DNA from: Mycolicibacter heraklionensis
Lineage (GTDB): Bacteria > Actinomycetota > Actinomycetes > Mycobacteriales > Mycobacteriaceae
NCBI GenBank assembly: GCA_001673575.1
Contig: LZME01000063.1
Span: forward strand, 28,856 to 92,855
DNA length: 64,000 nucleotides
Direction: 5' to 3'
Shown here: positions 30,983 to 41,682 of the stretch, piece after piece
Layout of the letters: the number at the start of each line of letters is the position of its first letter
Numbering within the stretch: the stretch's first letter is position 1
Position numbers and translations under genes: made by a program
Notes under the pieces: generated by a model
The model's database searches: none
Seen by the model: the letters and a program-made list of their open reading frames with translations, nothing else
Told to the model about the DNA's origin: nothing

Positions 30983-32086
30983 TCAACCGCGCATGGGATC
31001 GAGCAGAATCAGCAGCCGAACGAGTTCGGCCTGGCGATGGATGCCGGTCTTGTCGAAAATGTGCCGGAGGTGAGTCTTCACGGTGGTCAGTGACACCGAC
31101 AGTTCCTGGGCGATCGGAGTCAACCCCTCGCCTCGCATCACCAAGAGCGCGACCTGTGCCTCGGCCTTCGTCAGCCCGTACAGGCGTCGCAGCAATATCG
31201 CCGGTGGTTCCGGCTGTCGTTCGGGGTCGACGATGATCACCATGGCCCGTCCACGGTGCTGCGCCGCAAAAGAATTCGCTTCGACCGGCAGAACGTGAAT
31301 GATGTAGGGACGTCGCCCCGAGGGGCGTGCGCACAGGAATGATCCGCCCCAGATGTCCTGCCCCTCGGACTTGGACAGTCGGGCGATGCTGTGCCCCAAC
31401 TCGGTGTCGGCGTGCGACGACTCCGCTGTGATACAGCCTCTTTCGATTCGCAAGCCGTCGTCGGCGGCCAGAATTCGTTCGGCGGCACCATTGGCGTAGA
31501 CGAACCGCCGTCCTTCGACGATGACGATTCCGTGGTTGACGGCCTCGCTGGCCGCCGCGAGGTCACCATTGCGGCGATCCAGTTCTTCGAGGCGGTCCTG
31601 GATGCGCAACGCTTGCTGCAGGTGCGGAACGAGACGGTCCATCAATGCAAGATGTTCGGGAGTGTCGAACCGCTCCGATTGCCTCACATTCGCGATGGCC
31701 AGGCTCGTCATCGCCGTTCCGGAAGTGAGCCGGACGAATAGTCCGTCGTGTAGCCCGTTCGGGCGAGCCCAGTCGGTCTGAAATTCACAATTCTGAAAGG
31801 GCCACATGAGTTCAGCGCCGGTCCGAACCACGCCCTCCGGTCCGTTCTCCACGGCGTAGAGGACGTGATCCAGCCGTTCGTAATGCGCTGCGTAGGCCTG
31901 AGCCGCTGACATCGGCATCTGCGCGTGCATGATCGTGCGCGAGACACTGTCGGAGAGCACCAACGATGCGGTATGCGCCGTGAAGGCGTCGGCGATGGCG
32001 GCCATGGCGGAATCCCATTCCTCGGGCACCAGAACCGCGGAGTAAATACGAGAGATCAGTTGTGAGAATTCATCGGTGGCGCTCAT
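30983..32086 (-). CDS. LuxR-type transcriptional regulator
   Basis: 367 residues from ATG 32086. The C-terminal ~65 residues are a LuxR/GerE helix-turn-helix (LTKAEAQVALLVMRGEGL, then IAQELSVSLTTVKTHLRHIFDKTG). The N-terminal part is a sensor-like domain with no motif I can name. It is divergent from an NTF2-like gene, which may be its target. The effector is unknown. Confidence 0.86.
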   Translation of the reverse strand: MSATDEFSQLISRIYSAVLVPEEWDSAMAAIADAFTAHTASLVLSDSVSRTIMHAQMPMSAAQAYAAHYERLDHVLYAVENGPEGVVRTGAELMWPFQNCEFQTDWARPNGLHDGLFVRLTSGTAMTSLAIANVRQSERFDTPEHLALMDRLVPHLQQALRIQDRLEELDRRNGDLAAASEAVNHGIVIVEGRRFVYANGAAERILAADDGLRIERGCITAESSHADTELGHSIARLSKSEGQDIWGGSFLCARPSGRRPYIIHVLPVEANSFAAQHRGRAMVIIVDPERQPEPPAILLRRLYGLTKAEAQVALLVMRGEGLTPIAQELSVSLTTVKTHLRHIFDKTGIHRQAELVRLLILLDPMRG

Positions 32087-32370
32087 CGCCGGCCCTGAAT
32101 CCACTTATAGGCCTGAACATTCGGCTCGCCCCCCCGTGCAAAATGATGCGAAGACACCTGTCTTCTCGTCGCAAAAGTTTACGCGGATCTCGTCCATTGG
32201 GATGAGGCAATTTTGCGGCGTCGGTGCTTGCCTTAAGGGGCCCTGCCGGTCGCTAACGTTCGAACGGCCGCAGTCGTGAGGAAGTGACGGTCATGTCGCA
32301 ATCATGTTCCGGCTCGGAAGCGTGAAAGCGGGCCGGGCACAAGAGGATACCTACCGAAAGGACCCGACAG
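32087..32370. promoter_or_regulatory. Divergent regulatory region between LuxR and NTF2-like genes
   Basis: About 280 bases without a gene and AT-richer than the flanks. It contains the 10-base palindrome CGTTCGAACG at 32257-32266 and, close to the NTF2-like start, a GAAAGGA ribosome-binding site. Promoters for both genes must lie here, but I cannot place them precisely. Confidence 0.5.
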
Positions 32371-32763
32371 ATGTCTGAGCAGAACATCACGCTGGTGCGA
32401 AACGGCTACCAGGCGTTCGCCTCCGGCGACACCGAATCCCTGATGGCTCTCTTCGATGACGACATCGAATGGGTGCAGCCCGGTGACAGTGCGATCAGCG
32501 GAACCTACCGCGGCAAAGCGGAGCTCATGGAATTCCTGATGCAGCTGGGGCAGAAGTCACCGACGATCACGCCGAAGAGCTTCCTGGCCGACGGTGAGAC
32601 CGTCGTCGTACTCAGCGAGGCGGCTATCGGAGGCGAGCGCGGGCACAGTGCCGAGGTGTACACCCTGCGCAACGGCAAGACAGTGCGGGTGCAGGTATAC
32701 GGCGACACGGCCATGATGGAGCGTCAGTACGGCAGAAAGCCTGCAGCGGCGGTCGCCGACTGA
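32371..32763 (+). CDS. SnoaL/NTF2-like protein
   Basis: 130 residues of the nuclear-transport-factor-2 fold (SnoaL-like, ketosteroid-isomerase-related): NGYQAFASGDTESLMALFDDDIEW at the start, GTYRGKAELMEFL in the middle and RVQVYGDTAMMER near the end. Members are isomerases, cyclases or small-ligand binders, so the reaction cannot be assigned. It is preceded by a divergent LuxR regulator. Confidence 0.85.
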   Translation: MSEQNITLVRNGYQAFASGDTESLMALFDDDIEWVQPGDSAISGTYRGKAELMEFLMQLGQKSPTITPKSFLADGETVVVLSEAAIGGERGHSAEVYTLRNGKTVRVQVYGDTAMMERQYGRKPAAAVAD

Positions 32764-32833
32764 CCATCGGCCTAGCTGCGCACGCCGAGCGCAGGTTCGG
32801 TGCCGTCACGGCCGGGGCTGTCAAGATGTCCCC

Positions 32834-33250
32834 ATGACGGAATTATGGGTGGAACGCACGGGGACTCGGCGCTACACCGGACGCAGTTCGCGGGGCGCGC
32901 AGGTGCTGATCGGCAGTGAGGACGTCGCCGGTGTCTTCACCCCCGGGGAACTGCTGAAGATCGCGTTGGCCGCGTGCAGCGGAATGTCCAGTGACGCCCC
33001 GCTGGCCCGCCGGCTCGGCGACGACTACCAGGCCACTATCGAGGTCTCCGGCCCGGCCGATCGGGAACAGGAGCGCTATCCGCTGTTGGAAGAGGTCCTG
33101 AAGCTGGACCTGTCGGCGCTGGATGACGCGGACAAGCAGCGGCTTCTGACCGTCGTACACCGCGCCGTCGACCAGGTCTGCACGGTGGGCCGCACACTGA
33201 AATCCGGCACTGAGGTGCGCTTCGAGGTCGACTCCGGTGACCGGTCCTGA
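32834..33250 (+). CDS. OsmC/Ohr-family peroxiredoxin
   Basis: 138-residue thiol peroxidase of the OsmC/Ohr superfamily that detoxifies organic hydroperoxides. The two reactive cysteines are Cys48 (LAACSGMSSD) and Cys116 (QVCTVGR). It overlaps the acylphosphatase start by 14 bases and heads the osmC-acyP-smc-ftsY string, as in M. tuberculosis (Rv2923c). Confidence 0.9.
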   Translation: MTELWVERTGTRRYTGRSSRGAQVLIGSEDVAGVFTPGELLKIALAACSGMSSDAPLARRLGDDYQATIEVSGPADREQERYPLLEEVLKLDLSALDDADKQRLLTVVHRAVDQVCTVGRTLKSGTEVRFEVDSGDRS

Positions 33251-33518
33251 CGTCCGCCTGTCCGCCTGGGTGCACGGGCACGTCCAGGGGGTGGGATTTC
33301 GGTGGTGGACGCGTTCGCGGGCACTGGAACTGGGCCTGACGGGCTACGCCGCCAATCGCCCAGATGGCCGCGTGCACGTCGTCGCCCAGGGGTCCCGGGC
33401 GAACTGTCAGCGCCTGCTGGAGCTGCTGCAGGGTGGGTCCACGCCGGGCCGGGTCGACACCATCGTCGCCGACTGGACGGACGTTGGGGACCCGATCGAC
33501 GGATTCGCCGAACGCTAG
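33237..33518 (+). CDS. acyP: Acylphosphatase
   Basis: 93-residue acylphosphatase that hydrolyses carboxyl-phosphate bonds. The signature [12 protein letters not shown] gives the catalytic Arg22, and [13 protein letters not shown] gives Asn40. The length is normal. It overlaps osmC by 14 bases, and smc starts 19 bases after it. Confidence 0.95.
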   Translation: MTGPDVRLSAWVHGHVQGVGFRWWTRSRALELGLTGYAANRPDGRVHVVAQGSRANCQRLLELLQGGSTPGRVDTIVADWTDVGDPIDGFAER

Positions 33519-33537
33519 CCCGGTAGTCTCACCTCCC

Positions 33538-36500
33538 GTGCATCTCAAGAGTTTGACGCTGAAGGGCTTCAAGTCCTTCGCCGCGCCGACGACTCTGCGC
33601 TTCGAGCCGGGCATCACCGCGGTGGTCGGGCCGAATGGCTCGGGAAAATCCAACGTGGTCGACGCGCTGGCCTGGGTGATGGGGGAGCACAGCGCCAAGA
33701 CCCTGCGCGGCGGGAAGATGGAAGACGTCATCTTCGCCGGCACCTCCTCGCGCGCCCCTCTCGGTCGCGCCGAGGTCACCGTCACCATCGACAACTCCGA
33801 CAACGCCCTGCCGATCGAGTACGCCGAGGTCTCGATCACCCGGCGGATGTTCCGCGACGGAGCCAGCGAGTATGAGATCAACGGCGCCAGCTGCCGGTTG
33901 ATGGACGTCCAGGAGCTGCTCAGCGACTCCGGCATCGGTCGTGAGATGCACGTCATCGTCGGCCAGGGCCGGCTGGCGCAGATCCTGGAGTCACGGCCCG
34001 AGGACCGCCGGGCCTTCATCGAAGAGGCCGCCGGGGTGCTCAAGCACCGCAAGCGCAAAGAAAAGGCGGTCCGCAAACTGGACGCGATGGCGGCCAACCT
34101 GGCCCGCCTGACCGACCTGACCACCGAACTGCGCCGCCAGCTCAAACCACTGGGCCGTCAGGCCGAAGTCGCCCGGCGAGCGGCCACCATCCAAGCCGAC
34201 CTGCGCGACGCCAAACTGCGGCTGACCGCCGACGACCTGGTTTCGCGGCAAGCCGAGTTCGCCGGAACCACCGACGCCGAGGCGACCTTGCGCCGTGAAC
34301 ACGACCAGATCACCGAGCGTCTGGCGTTGGCCGCCGATGAACTGACCGCCCACGAGTCCGCGGTCGCCAGCTTGACCCAGCGCGCCGAGGGCGCCCAGCA
34401 GACCTGGTTCTCGTTGTCCGCGCTGGCCGAGCGGGTCAGCGCCACGGTGCGTATCGCCAGCGAACGCGCACACCATCTCGACGACGAGCCGATCACCACC
34501 GCCGGCGTCGACCCGGACGCGCTGGAAGCCGAGGCTGAGCAGGTGGCCGCGGCCGAGCAACAACTGCTGGCCGAACTGGCCGAGGCCGGCATCCGGCTGG
34601 AGGCGGCTCGAGCCGAGCTGGCCGAACGGGAGCGCCGCAGCGCCGAGGCGGAGAAGGCGCATCTGGCTGCGGTCCGTGCCGAAGCCGACCGGCGCGAGGG
34701 CTTGGCCCGGCTGACCGGTCAGGTGGAGACGATTCGGGCGCGGGTCGAGTCGATCGACACTCACGTCGGGCAGCTGTCGACGCGTATCGAGGAAGCCGCC
34801 GGGCGGGCCCAGGCCGCGCAGGCGGAGTTCGAGACGGTTCAGGGCCGGGTTTCCGAGCTCGATCAGGGCGAAGTCGGTCTTGACGAGCACCACGAGCGGA
34901 CTGTGGCCACCTTGCAGGTGGCAGATGAGCGCGTTGCCGAACTGCAGGCCGCCGAGCGCGCCGCCGAGCGCCAGGTCGCTTCGTTGCACGCTCGTATCGA
35001 GGCGTTGTCGATGGGGCTGGAACGCCGCGACGGCGCCGCCTGGCTCGCGGCGAACCACGGTGACTCCGGGCTGTTCGGGTCGATCGCAAAGCTGGTCAAG
35101 GTGCGCTCGGGGTACGAGGCGGCGCTGGCCGCGGTGCTCGGGTCCGCAGCCGATGCGCTGGCCGCCGAGAACGCCGGCGCGGCCCGCTCGGCGCTGCACG
35201 CGCTCAAGACCGCCGACGGTGGGCGGGCCGCGATTGTGCTGGGGGACTGGCCGCTGCCCGCCGCCGAACAGCGTGCGGCGCTGCCGGACGGAGCGCTGTG
35301 GGCAGTGGAGCTGATCGAGGCCCCCGAGAAGTTGCGCGGCGCGATGACGGCCATGCTGTCGGCGGTGGTGGTGGTCGACGACCTGCCCAAGGCACTGGAC
35401 CTGGTGGTGGCACGCCCCGGTGTGCGCGCGGTGACGTTAGATGGTGACCTGGTCGGTGCGGGCTGGGTCAGCGGTGGATCGGATCGCAAGCCGTCCACCC
35501 TCGAGATCAACAGCGAGATCGACAGGGCCCGCGCCGAGCTGGCCGCCGCGGAGACACAGGCCGGCGAACTCGGTGCGGCCCTCGCCGGAGCGCTTGCCGA
35601 GCAGTCCGCGCGCCGGGACGCCACCGAGCAGGCACTGGCCGCGCTCAACGAGTCCGACGCCGCCATCGCCGCGACCCACGAGCAGCTGGGCCGACTGGGG
35701 CAAGAGGCGCGCGCCGCAGAGACCGAGTGGCGCCGGCGGCTGCGTGAGCGTGAGGAGCTTGAGGCCGGCCGGGCGCAGACCGTCACCGAGCTGGGCGAGC
35801 TGGAAGCCCGGCTGCGCAACGCCGAAGAGGATCAGCCGACCGCCGCCGTCGAACCGGTGGATCGCCAGCAGATCGCGGCCGCTGCCGAGGCGGCGCGCAG
35901 CGTCGAGGTGGAGGCCAGGCTGGCGGTGCGTACCGCCGAGGAGCGTGCGAATGCGGTACGCGGCAAGGCGGACTCGCTGCGCCGGGCGGCCGCGGCCGAA
36001 CGCGAGGCGCGGGTCCGCGCTGAGCAGGCCCGCGCCGCACGCGCACGCGCGGCGACGACGGCGGCCGCGGTGGCCGATGCCGGCAGCGCGCTGGCCGAGC
36101 GCCTGCAACATGTGGTGATCGCGGCGGCACGGATCCGTGACGGGCTGGCCAGTGAACGTCAGCAGCGGGCTGCCGCGTTGGTCGCCGTTCGGGACGAGGT
36201 GAACTCCCTGAGCACCCGGCTCACCGCGCTCACCGAATCACTGCACCGCGATGAAGTGGCCAAGGCGCAGGCCGCGTTGCGCATCGAACAACTCGAGCAG
36301 ACCGTGCTCGAACAGTTCGGCATGAGCTCGGCCGACCTGATCGCCGAGTATGGCCCGGACGTCGCGCTGCCACCGACCGAACTGGAGATGGCCGAATACG
36401 AGCAGGCCAGAGACCGCGGCGAACTGGTGATGGCTCCCGCACCGATGCCCTTCGACCGCGCCACCCAGGAGCGCCGGGCCAAACGCGCCGAACGCGAGCT

Positions 36501-37128
36501 GGCCGAACTGGGTCGGGTCAACCCGTTGGCGCTTGAGGAGTTCGCGGCGCTCGAGGAGCGCTACAACTTCTTGTCCACCCAGCTCGAAGACGTCAAGGCG
36601 GCCCGTAAAGACCTCCTCGACGTGGTCGCCGAAGTCGACGCGCGCATCCTGCAGGTCTTCACCGACGCCTACGCCGACGTGGAGCGCGAGTTCACCGAGG
36701 TGTTCGCGGCGCTGTTCCCCGGCGGGGAAGGCCGCCTGCTGCTGACCGACCCCAGCGACATGCTGACCACCGGCGTCGACGTCGAAGCCCGCCCACCCGG
36801 CAAGAAGGTCAAGCGGCTGTCGCTGCTGTCCGGCGGGGAGAAGTCGCTGACGGCGATCGCCATGCTGGTCGCGATCTTCCGGGCCCGCCCGTCGCCGTTC
36901 TACATCATGGACGAGGTCGAGGCCGCGCTCGACGACACCAACCTGCGCCGGTTGCTGGCGCTGTTCGAGATGCTGCGGGCCCGCTCGCAGCTCATCGTCA
37001 TCACCCACCAGAAGCCGACGATGGAAGTCGCCGACGCGCTGTACGGGGTGACCATGCAGGGCGACGGGATCACCGCGGTGATCTCCCAACGCATCCGGGG
37101 TGAAGAGCTCGTTTCCAGCCCGGCGTGA
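33538..37128 (+). CDS. smc: Chromosome segregation protein SMC
   Basis: ATPase that compacts and segregates the chromosome with ScpA/ScpB. 1196 residues from GTG 33538 ([15 protein letters not shown]): Walker [10 protein letters not shown] from about residue 31, long coiled coil rich in Ala/Glu/Arg, a hinge region in the middle (about residues 500-660), second coiled coil, and the ABC signature [10 protein letters not shown] with Walker [14 protein letters not shown] near residues 1095-1130. The frame is open further upstream but overlaps acyP there, so the GTG is preferred. Confidence 0.97.
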   Translation: MHLKSLTLKGFKSFAAPTTLRFEPGITAVVGPNGSGKSNVVDALAWVMGEHSAKTLRGGKMEDVIFAGTSSRAPLGRAEVTVTIDNSDNALPIEYAEVSITRRMFRDGASEYEINGASCRLMDVQELLSDSGIGREMHVIVGQGRLAQILESRPEDRRAFIEEAAGVLKHRKRKEKAVRKLDAMAANLARLTDLTTELRRQLKPLGRQAEVARRAATIQADLRDAKLRLTADDLVSRQAEFAGTTDAEATLRREHDQITERLALAADELTAHESAVASLTQRAEGAQQTWFSLSALAERVSATVRIASERAHHLDDEPITTAGVDPDALEAEAEQVAAAEQQLLAELAEAGIRLEAARAELAERERRSAEAEKAHLAAVRAEADRREGLARLTGQVETIRARVESIDTHVGQLSTRIEEAAGRAQAAQAEFETVQGRVSELDQGEVGLDEHHERTVATLQVADERVAELQAAERAAERQVASLHARIEALSMGLERRDGAAWLAANHGDSGLFGSIAKLVKVRSGYEAALAAVLGSAADALAAENAGAARSALHALKTADGGRAAIVLGDWPLPAAEQRAALPDGALWAVELIEAPEKLRGAMTAMLSAVVVVDDLPKALDLVVARPGVRAVTLDGDLVGAGWVSGGSDRKPSTLEINSEIDRARAELAAAETQAGELGAALAGALAEQSARRDATEQALAALNESDAAIAATHEQLGRLGQEARAAETEWRRRLREREELEAGRAQTVTELGELEARLRNAEEDQPTAAVEPVDRQQIAAAAEAARSVEVEARLAVRTAEERANAVRGKADSLRRAAAAEREARVRAEQARAARARAATTAAAVADAGSALAERLQHVVIAAARIRDGLASERQQRAAALVAVRDEVNSLSTRLTALTESLHRDEVAKAQAALRIEQLEQTVLEQFGMSSADLIAEYGPDVALPPTELEMAEYEQARDRGELVMAPAPMPFDRATQERRAKRAERELAELGRVNPLALEEFAALEERYNFLSTQLEDVKAARKDLLDVVAEVDARILQVFTDAYADVEREFTEVFAALFPGGEGRLLLTDPSDMLTTGVDVEARPPGKKVKRLSLLSGGEKSLTAIAMLVAIFRARPSPFYIMDEVEAALDDTNLRRLLALFEMLRARSQLIVITHQKPTMEVADALYGVTMQGDGITAVISQRIRGEELVSSPA

Positions 37129-37176
37129 ACTCGCACTGGCCCGGCGTTGACTCCCGCCTAAGTCCCTGCTGCCACA

Positions 37177-38460
37177 ATGACGGTCGTGTCGTCTCAAACT
37201 CTCGTGATCGCCGCGGCGGTCGTTGTCGCGCTAATCCTGGTCGGTGCCCTGGTCTGGGGCCTGGTGCGGCATCGGCGAGGCCGTATCAGCCTGTCTGCGC
37301 CGCAACGCGAGAGTCTGGACCGCTCCGGCGGCTACACCGCCTCTTCGGGTATCACCTTCAGTCGGACCGACACCGCGGAGCCGCATGAGCCCGGGACCCC
37401 CGTCGTCGGCGACGACGCAACCGTTCCGCGTGACGCGCCCCGGCGCACCATCACCGACGTAGAACTGCCCGAAGCGCCGCCCGAAGTCCCTTCCGAGCCC
37501 CAGGCAGCGCCGGCGCCAGAGGCCGTCGAGCCGGGCATTGAGCCGGTTGAAGGCCGGATGGAGCGGCTGCGCGGTCGGTTGGCCAAGTCGCAGAACGCGT
37601 TGGGCCGCGGCATGCTCGGGCTACTGGGCGGCGGAGACCTCGACGACGACTCCTGGCAGGACGTCGAGGACACCCTGCTGGTGGCCGATCTGGGGCCGGT
37701 GGTCACCGAATCGGTGGTGAATCAGCTGCGCGGACGGCTGGCCGGCGGTCAGGTGCGCACCGAGGCCGAGGCTCGCGCGGTGCTGCGCGACGTGCTCATC
37801 GGCGAGCTGCAGCCCGGTCTGGAGCGTTCCATTCGGGCCCTGCCGCACGACGATCACCCGTCGGTGCTGCTGGTGGTCGGCGTCAACGGCACCGGCAAGA
37901 CCACCACTGTCGGCAAACTGGCCCGAGTGCTGGTGGCTGACGGCCGCCGTGTGGTGCTGGGGGCGGCCGACACGTTCCGGGCGGCCGCGGCCGACCAGCT
38001 GCAGACCTGGGCGGCGCGGGTGGGCGCCGAAGTGGTGCGCGGCGCCGAGGGCGCCGATCCCGCCTCGGTGGCGTTCGACGCCGTCGACAAGGGCGTGGCC
38101 GACGGTGTCGACGTCGTGGTCATCGACACCGCGGGACGGCTGCACACCAAGACCGGTCTGATGGACGAGCTCGGCAAGGTCAAGCGGGTGGTGGAGCGCC
38201 GTGCCGCCGTTGATGAGGTGCTGCTGGTCCTCGACGCCACCATCGGGCAGAACGGCCTGGCCCAGGCCCGGGTGTTCGCCGACGTCGTCGACATCACCGG
38301 GGTGGTGCTGACCAAGCTGGATGGAACCGCCAAGGGCGGGATCGTGTTCCGGGTGCAGCAGGAGCTGGGGGTGCCGGTCAAGCTGGTGGGGTTGGGGGAG
38401 GGGCCCGACGATCTGGCACCGTTCGAGCCGGGCGCCTTCGTCGACGCGCTGCTCGGCTGA
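37177..38460 (+). CDS. ftsY: Signal recognition particle receptor FtsY
   Basis: GTPase receptor that docks the SRP-ribosome complex at the membrane. The 427-residue protein has an N-terminal membrane segment (about residues 8-30), an acidic, Pro/Glu-rich linker, and the NG domain with GVNGTGKTTTVGKLA at about residue 234, DTAGRLHTK and TKLDGTAKGG. The membrane anchor is a common actinobacterial variant. In M. tuberculosis the next gene is amt; here an accessory island follows. Confidence 0.96.
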   Translation: MTVVSSQTLVIAAAVVVALILVGALVWGLVRHRRGRISLSAPQRESLDRSGGYTASSGITFSRTDTAEPHEPGTPVVGDDATVPRDAPRRTITDVELPEAPPEVPSEPQAAPAPEAVEPGIEPVEGRMERLRGRLAKSQNALGRGMLGLLGGGDLDDDSWQDVEDTLLVADLGPVVTESVVNQLRGRLAGGQVRTEAEARAVLRDVLIGELQPGLERSIRALPHDDHPSVLLVVGVNGTGKTTTVGKLARVLVADGRRVVLGAADTFRAAAADQLQTWAARVGAEVVRGAEGADPASVAFDAVDKGVADGVDVVVIDTAGRLHTKTGLMDELGKVKRVVERRAAVDEVLLVLDATIGQNGLAQARVFADVVDITGVVLTKLDGTAKGGIVFRVQQELGVPVKLVGLGEGPDDLAPFEPGAFVDALLG

Positions 38461-38523
38461 GTGTTCCGGCCTCGACCGAGACCGTCTTGTGACCTCGGGT
38501 CGGCCATAAGGTAATTTTTGCCT

Positions 38524-39495
38524 GTGATCCCCTCAGCGTTTGGCGCGGTCGCGCGCTGTCTCACCCCCCTCCTTGCCGTTGCGGCCCTGGCCGGCGCGGT
38601 CCCCGCCCAGGCCGACGGCGACAACCCGCTGGGCGGCATGCCCTTCTATGTCGATCCCATCTCCAAGGCGATGCACGCCTCCAACGCGCAGCCGGACAGC
38701 GCCGAGCTGGCTCGGGTGGCCAACACCCCGCAGGCGTACTGGCTGGACCAGGCGTTCGGAGTGGGATCTGTCGGCTCGACGGTGGCCCGGCACACCGGCG
38801 CGGCCGCCGCGGCCGGTGCCATGCCGGTGCTGGTGCTCTACGCCATCCCGCACCGTGACTGCGGCAGCTACGCCGCCGGCGGATTCTCCTCCGGCGCGTC
38901 CTACCGGGCCTGGATCGACAGCGTCGCCGACGGGATCGGCGGCAATCCGGCCGCGATCGTCCTCGAGCCCGACGCGCTCGCGATGGCCGACTGCCTCTCC
39001 GGTGACCAACGTCAGGAGCGCTTCGACCTGATCAGCTACGCCGTCGACACGTTGGGCCGCAACCCGGCCACGGCGGTCTACGTCGATGCCGGGCACTCGC
39101 GTTGGGTCAGCGCCGGAGAGATGGCCAACCGGCTCAACCAGGCCGGCGTCGGGCGGGCGCGGGGCTTCGCCCTCAACAGCACGAACTACTTCACCACCGA
39201 AGAGGAAATCGGCTACGGCGAAGAGATCTCGGGCATGACCGGCGGGGCGCACTATGTGATCGACACGTCGCGCAACGGCGCCGGTCCCGCGGAGGGTGAC
39301 CCTTACGGCTGGTGCAACCCCAGCGGGCGGGCCCTGGGCACGCCGCCGACCGCCAACACCGCCGGCCAACACGCCGACGCCTACCTGTGGGTCAAGCGGG
39401 TCGGGGAGTCCGACGGCAGCTGCGGCTCGGGTGAACCCGCCGCCGGGCACTTCGTCAGCGAGTACGCCATCAACCTGGCGCGCAACGCGGGCTGA
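38524..39495 (+). CDS. Secreted glycoside hydrolase family 6 (cellulase-like)
   Basis: 323 residues with a Sec signal peptide ending AVPAQA at about residue 30. The catalytic domain resembles GH6 endoglucanases (mycobacterial CelA1 type): VLYAIPHRDCGSYAAGG, VLEPDALA with the putative acid Asp, YVDAGHSRWV, FALNSTNYF and IDTSRNGAG. No cellulose-binding module is attached. The start could be GTG 38524 or TTG 38518. First gene of the island inserted after ftsY. Confidence 0.88.
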   Translation: MIPSAFGAVARCLTPLLAVAALAGAVPAQADGDNPLGGMPFYVDPISKAMHASNAQPDSAELARVANTPQAYWLDQAFGVGSVGSTVARHTGAAAAAGAMPVLVLYAIPHRDCGSYAAGGFSSGASYRAWIDSVADGIGGNPAAIVLEPDALAMADCLSGDQRQERFDLISYAVDTLGRNPATAVYVDAGHSRWVSAGEMANRLNQAGVGRARGFALNSTNYFTTEEEIGYGEEISGMTGGAHYVIDTSRNGAGPAEGDPYGWCNPSGRALGTPPTANTAGQHADAYLWVKRVGESDGSCGSGEPAAGHFVSEYAINLARNAG

Positions 39496-39504
39496 TCGGT
39501 AGGC

Positions 39505-40482
39505 CTAGCTGGCCTCACCGCCATGCCACCGGGCGAACACGTCGGGGTGGGCGCGTCTCTTGGCCTTCCACATGTTCTCGCCGTAGGTGCTGTGGAGCTG
39601 GTTGTTTGCGTCATGGCTGATCGGTCGGGTCATGGCGGCAAGTTCCGGCGGTAGGTCAAGGGTGGGAACGACGCCGTCGAGTGCTGGGCCGAAAAAGTAC
39701 GGGATCGAGATGCGTGCCGGGGCACCCGCGGGTGTCAGCACCCGATGGGGTGTGGCACGAAGGTAGCCCTGACTCGAAACTTCGAGCAGCTCACCGATAT
39801 TGACGATGAATGCGCCGTCTAGCGGTGGGGCGTCCAGCCATTCGCCGTCGAGCGATTGCACCTGCAGTCCCGTCGAGTCGCGCTGCAGGTGCAGCAGCGT
39901 CATGACGCCCGGATCCTTATGCGCGCCGACTCCCTGGTCGCCATGGGAGGTGGCCGGCCGTGGCGGGTAGTGGATCAGCTTCATCAACGACGCGGGCTCG
40001 GTGCCGAAGGCGGAATCGAATATCTGTGACGGCGAGCCCAGCGATTGTGCCCAGCGCCGCAATAGCTCCCGTGCCACTCTGTTCATTTCCTGCTGGTAGC
40101 GCCCCACCAGGTTCGGCATCGCGGGGATCGCCGGCGGCCATTGATTGGGCCCGCGCAGCCACTGCGGGCCGGCGGCGCCGTCGGTGGCGTCGGCCTCGGG
40201 CCCGAAGTCGATCTGCTCACGCCAGTCGACTTCGCCATTGGTCAACTCACCGCCGATTCTCGAGTAACCGCGAAAGTGTGGGCTGCCCGCGAGTTCGATC
40301 GCCAGTTTTTCTTGGCTGGGCAGGGCGAAGAATTCGCGCGCCACGGCGTGCAGTTCACTGACCAGCTCCGCCGGCACACCATGTTCGACCAGGTAGAAGA
40401 ATCCAGTGGTGTGGGTGACTTCACGGAGCCGGATGCGCTCGTCGGCACTGTCGAGAAGCGCGAAGTTCACCACCGGCAGCAT
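39505..40482 (-). CDS. 2-oxoglutarate/Fe(II) oxygenase, isopenicillin-N-synthase family
   Basis: 325 residues with the DIOX_N domain followed by a double-stranded beta-helix. Iron ligands are visible in GAHKDPGVMTLL (His-x-Asp) and ATPHRVL (distal His), and the 2-oxoglutarate/substrate motif RISIPYFF (Arg-x-Ser) is present. It lies 19 bases downstream of a methyltransferase gene on the same strand, so the two are probably an operon that modifies a small molecule. The substrate is unknown. Confidence 0.87.
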   Translation of the reverse strand: MLPVVNFALLDSADERIRLREVTHTTGFFYLVEHGVPAELVSELHAVAREFFALPSQEKLAIELAGSPHFRGYSRIGGELTNGEVDWREQIDFGPEADATDGAAGPQWLRGPNQWPPAIPAMPNLVGRYQQEMNRVARELLRRWAQSLGSPSQIFDSAFGTEPASLMKLIHYPPRPATSHGDQGVGAHKDPGVMTLLHLQRDSTGLQVQSLDGEWLDAPPLDGAFIVNIGELLEVSSQGYLRATPHRVLTPAGAPARISIPYFFGPALDGVVPTLDLPPELAAMTRPISHDANNQLHSTYGENMWKAKRRAHPDVFARWHGGEAS

Positions 40483-40501
40483 GGTTGGTCTCCTTCACGC
40501 T

Positions 40502-41629
40502 TCAGCGTTTGGTCGCGATGTAGTAGTAGTTCGATGGATCCTCGTCGATCTCGGCGCACTCCACGTCGGTGAAACCGGCGTCGGCCAGCATCGATATCGC
40601 GAGTTGGCGGCCCCACATGGTGCCCAGGCCGGCGCCGTCGAGGGCCAACGACACGGGCATGCAGTGCATCAGGGAGACCGTGTAGCGGTAAGTGTTCATG
40701 GGAACGCCGACGTTGTCTTCCAGCCTGCTTGACGACTTCGAATCCGCCATCAAGAAGACGCCCCCCGGCCGCAGGGATCGATAGATGTTCTCCAACACCC
40801 GTGCCGGCTGCGCCTGATCGTGAATGGCGTCGAATGCGGTGACAAGGTCGTAGGCCGAAGCTCGGTCGAACGTCGTCAGATCGTGGCTCTCGAAGGTGGC
40901 GTTCGCCAGTCCCCGCTGAGCTGCCTCGCGAGTCGCTCGTTCGATGCCCTCGGACGAGAAGTCAATGCCGGTGAACCGGCTGTTGTGGAACGCCTGGGCC
41001 ATCACGTTGACGGCGTGGCCACTGCCGCAGCCGAAATCGGCCACCTCCGCACCGTCATGGAGTCGTTGCGACAATCCCTCGACGAGGGGGACGACGACAT
41101 CGACTAGCGCCGTGTCGAAGACTTCGCCGCTTCGCTCCGCCATCACCGCGTGGAAGCGGGGATAGTCGCTGTAGGGAAGCCCGCCGCCACGCTGGAAGCA
41201 GCCCAGCACCTTCTGCTCGACCTCGCCCATCAGCGCGATGTACTGCGCGACGCGCGCCAGGTTGGCGGCCCCGGCAGCGCGGGTCAGCACCGCGGCATGG
41301 TGCTGCGGCAAGCGATATGTCTGGTTGGTGGGGTCATAATCCACAACGCCGGCCACGGTCGTGCCCCCCAACCACTCGCGAACGTAGCGCTCGTTGAGGC
41401 CGGTGCGGCTGGCGATCTCGGTGCTGGTTGCCGGTTCCGGCAGGGTGGCCAGGGCATCGAAAAGGCCGCTTTGATGTCCGAGGCTCAGGAGCAGTGCGAG
41501 GCTGGCGCCGTCCAGCGCCTCGGTGACACGCTCAGCGAATGCCATTGCTTGCGCACTCGATTCCGTCGGCTGATGCTCGTTCGCTGGTGTTGTCACGACA
41601 CTCCTTGAATCCGCTGCGCCAGATGTCAT
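40502..41629 (-). CDS. SAM-dependent methyltransferase with N-terminal winged helix
   Basis: 375 residues from ATG 41629. The N-terminal part ([16 protein letters not shown] ... [17 protein letters not shown]) is the winged-helix domain common in Rv2258c-like methyltransferases. The Rossmann core has motif [16 protein letters not shown] and the acidic FTGIDFS loop. It is divergent from a GntR regulator across a strong palindrome and is followed by the oxygenase gene. Despite older annotations of such proteins as regulators, enzymatic methylation is more likely. Confidence 0.87.
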   Translation of the reverse strand: MTSGAADSRSVVTTPANEHQPTESSAQAMAFAERVTEALDGASLALLLSLGHQSGLFDALATLPEPATSTEIASRTGLNERYVREWLGGTTVAGVVDYDPTNQTYRLPQHHAAVLTRAAGAANLARVAQYIALMGEVEQKVLGCFQRGGGLPYSDYPRFHAVMAERSGEVFDTALVDVVVPLVEGLSQRLHDGAEVADFGCGSGHAVNVMAQAFHNSRFTGIDFSSEGIERATREAAQRGLANATFESHDLTTFDRASAYDLVTAFDAIHDQAQPARVLENIYRSLRPGGVFLMADSKSSSRLEDNVGVPMNTYRYTVSLMHCMPVSLALDGAGLGTMWGRQLAISMLADAGFTDVECAEIDEDPSNYYYIATKR

Positions 41630-41632
41630 CAA

Positions 41633-41655
41633 CTAGGATACTAGCGGTATCCTAG
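41633..41655. promoter_or_regulatory. Palindromic operator, probably for the GntR regulator
   Basis: CTAGGATAC (41633-41641) and GTATCCTAG (41647-41655) are perfect 9-base inverted repeats around TAGCG. The site abuts the methyltransferase start and lies 27 bases before the GntR gene, so one dimer could control both genes. Confidence 0.78.
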
Positions 41656-41682
41656 AGGCTTCCCGCCGATCAGGAGGAACCC

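Noticed and set aside
33364-33537. N-terminal extension of SMC into the acylphosphatase gene
   Set aside because: The SMC family begins at [15 protein letters not shown] (GTG 33538). The extension lies over acyP in another frame and has no homology.
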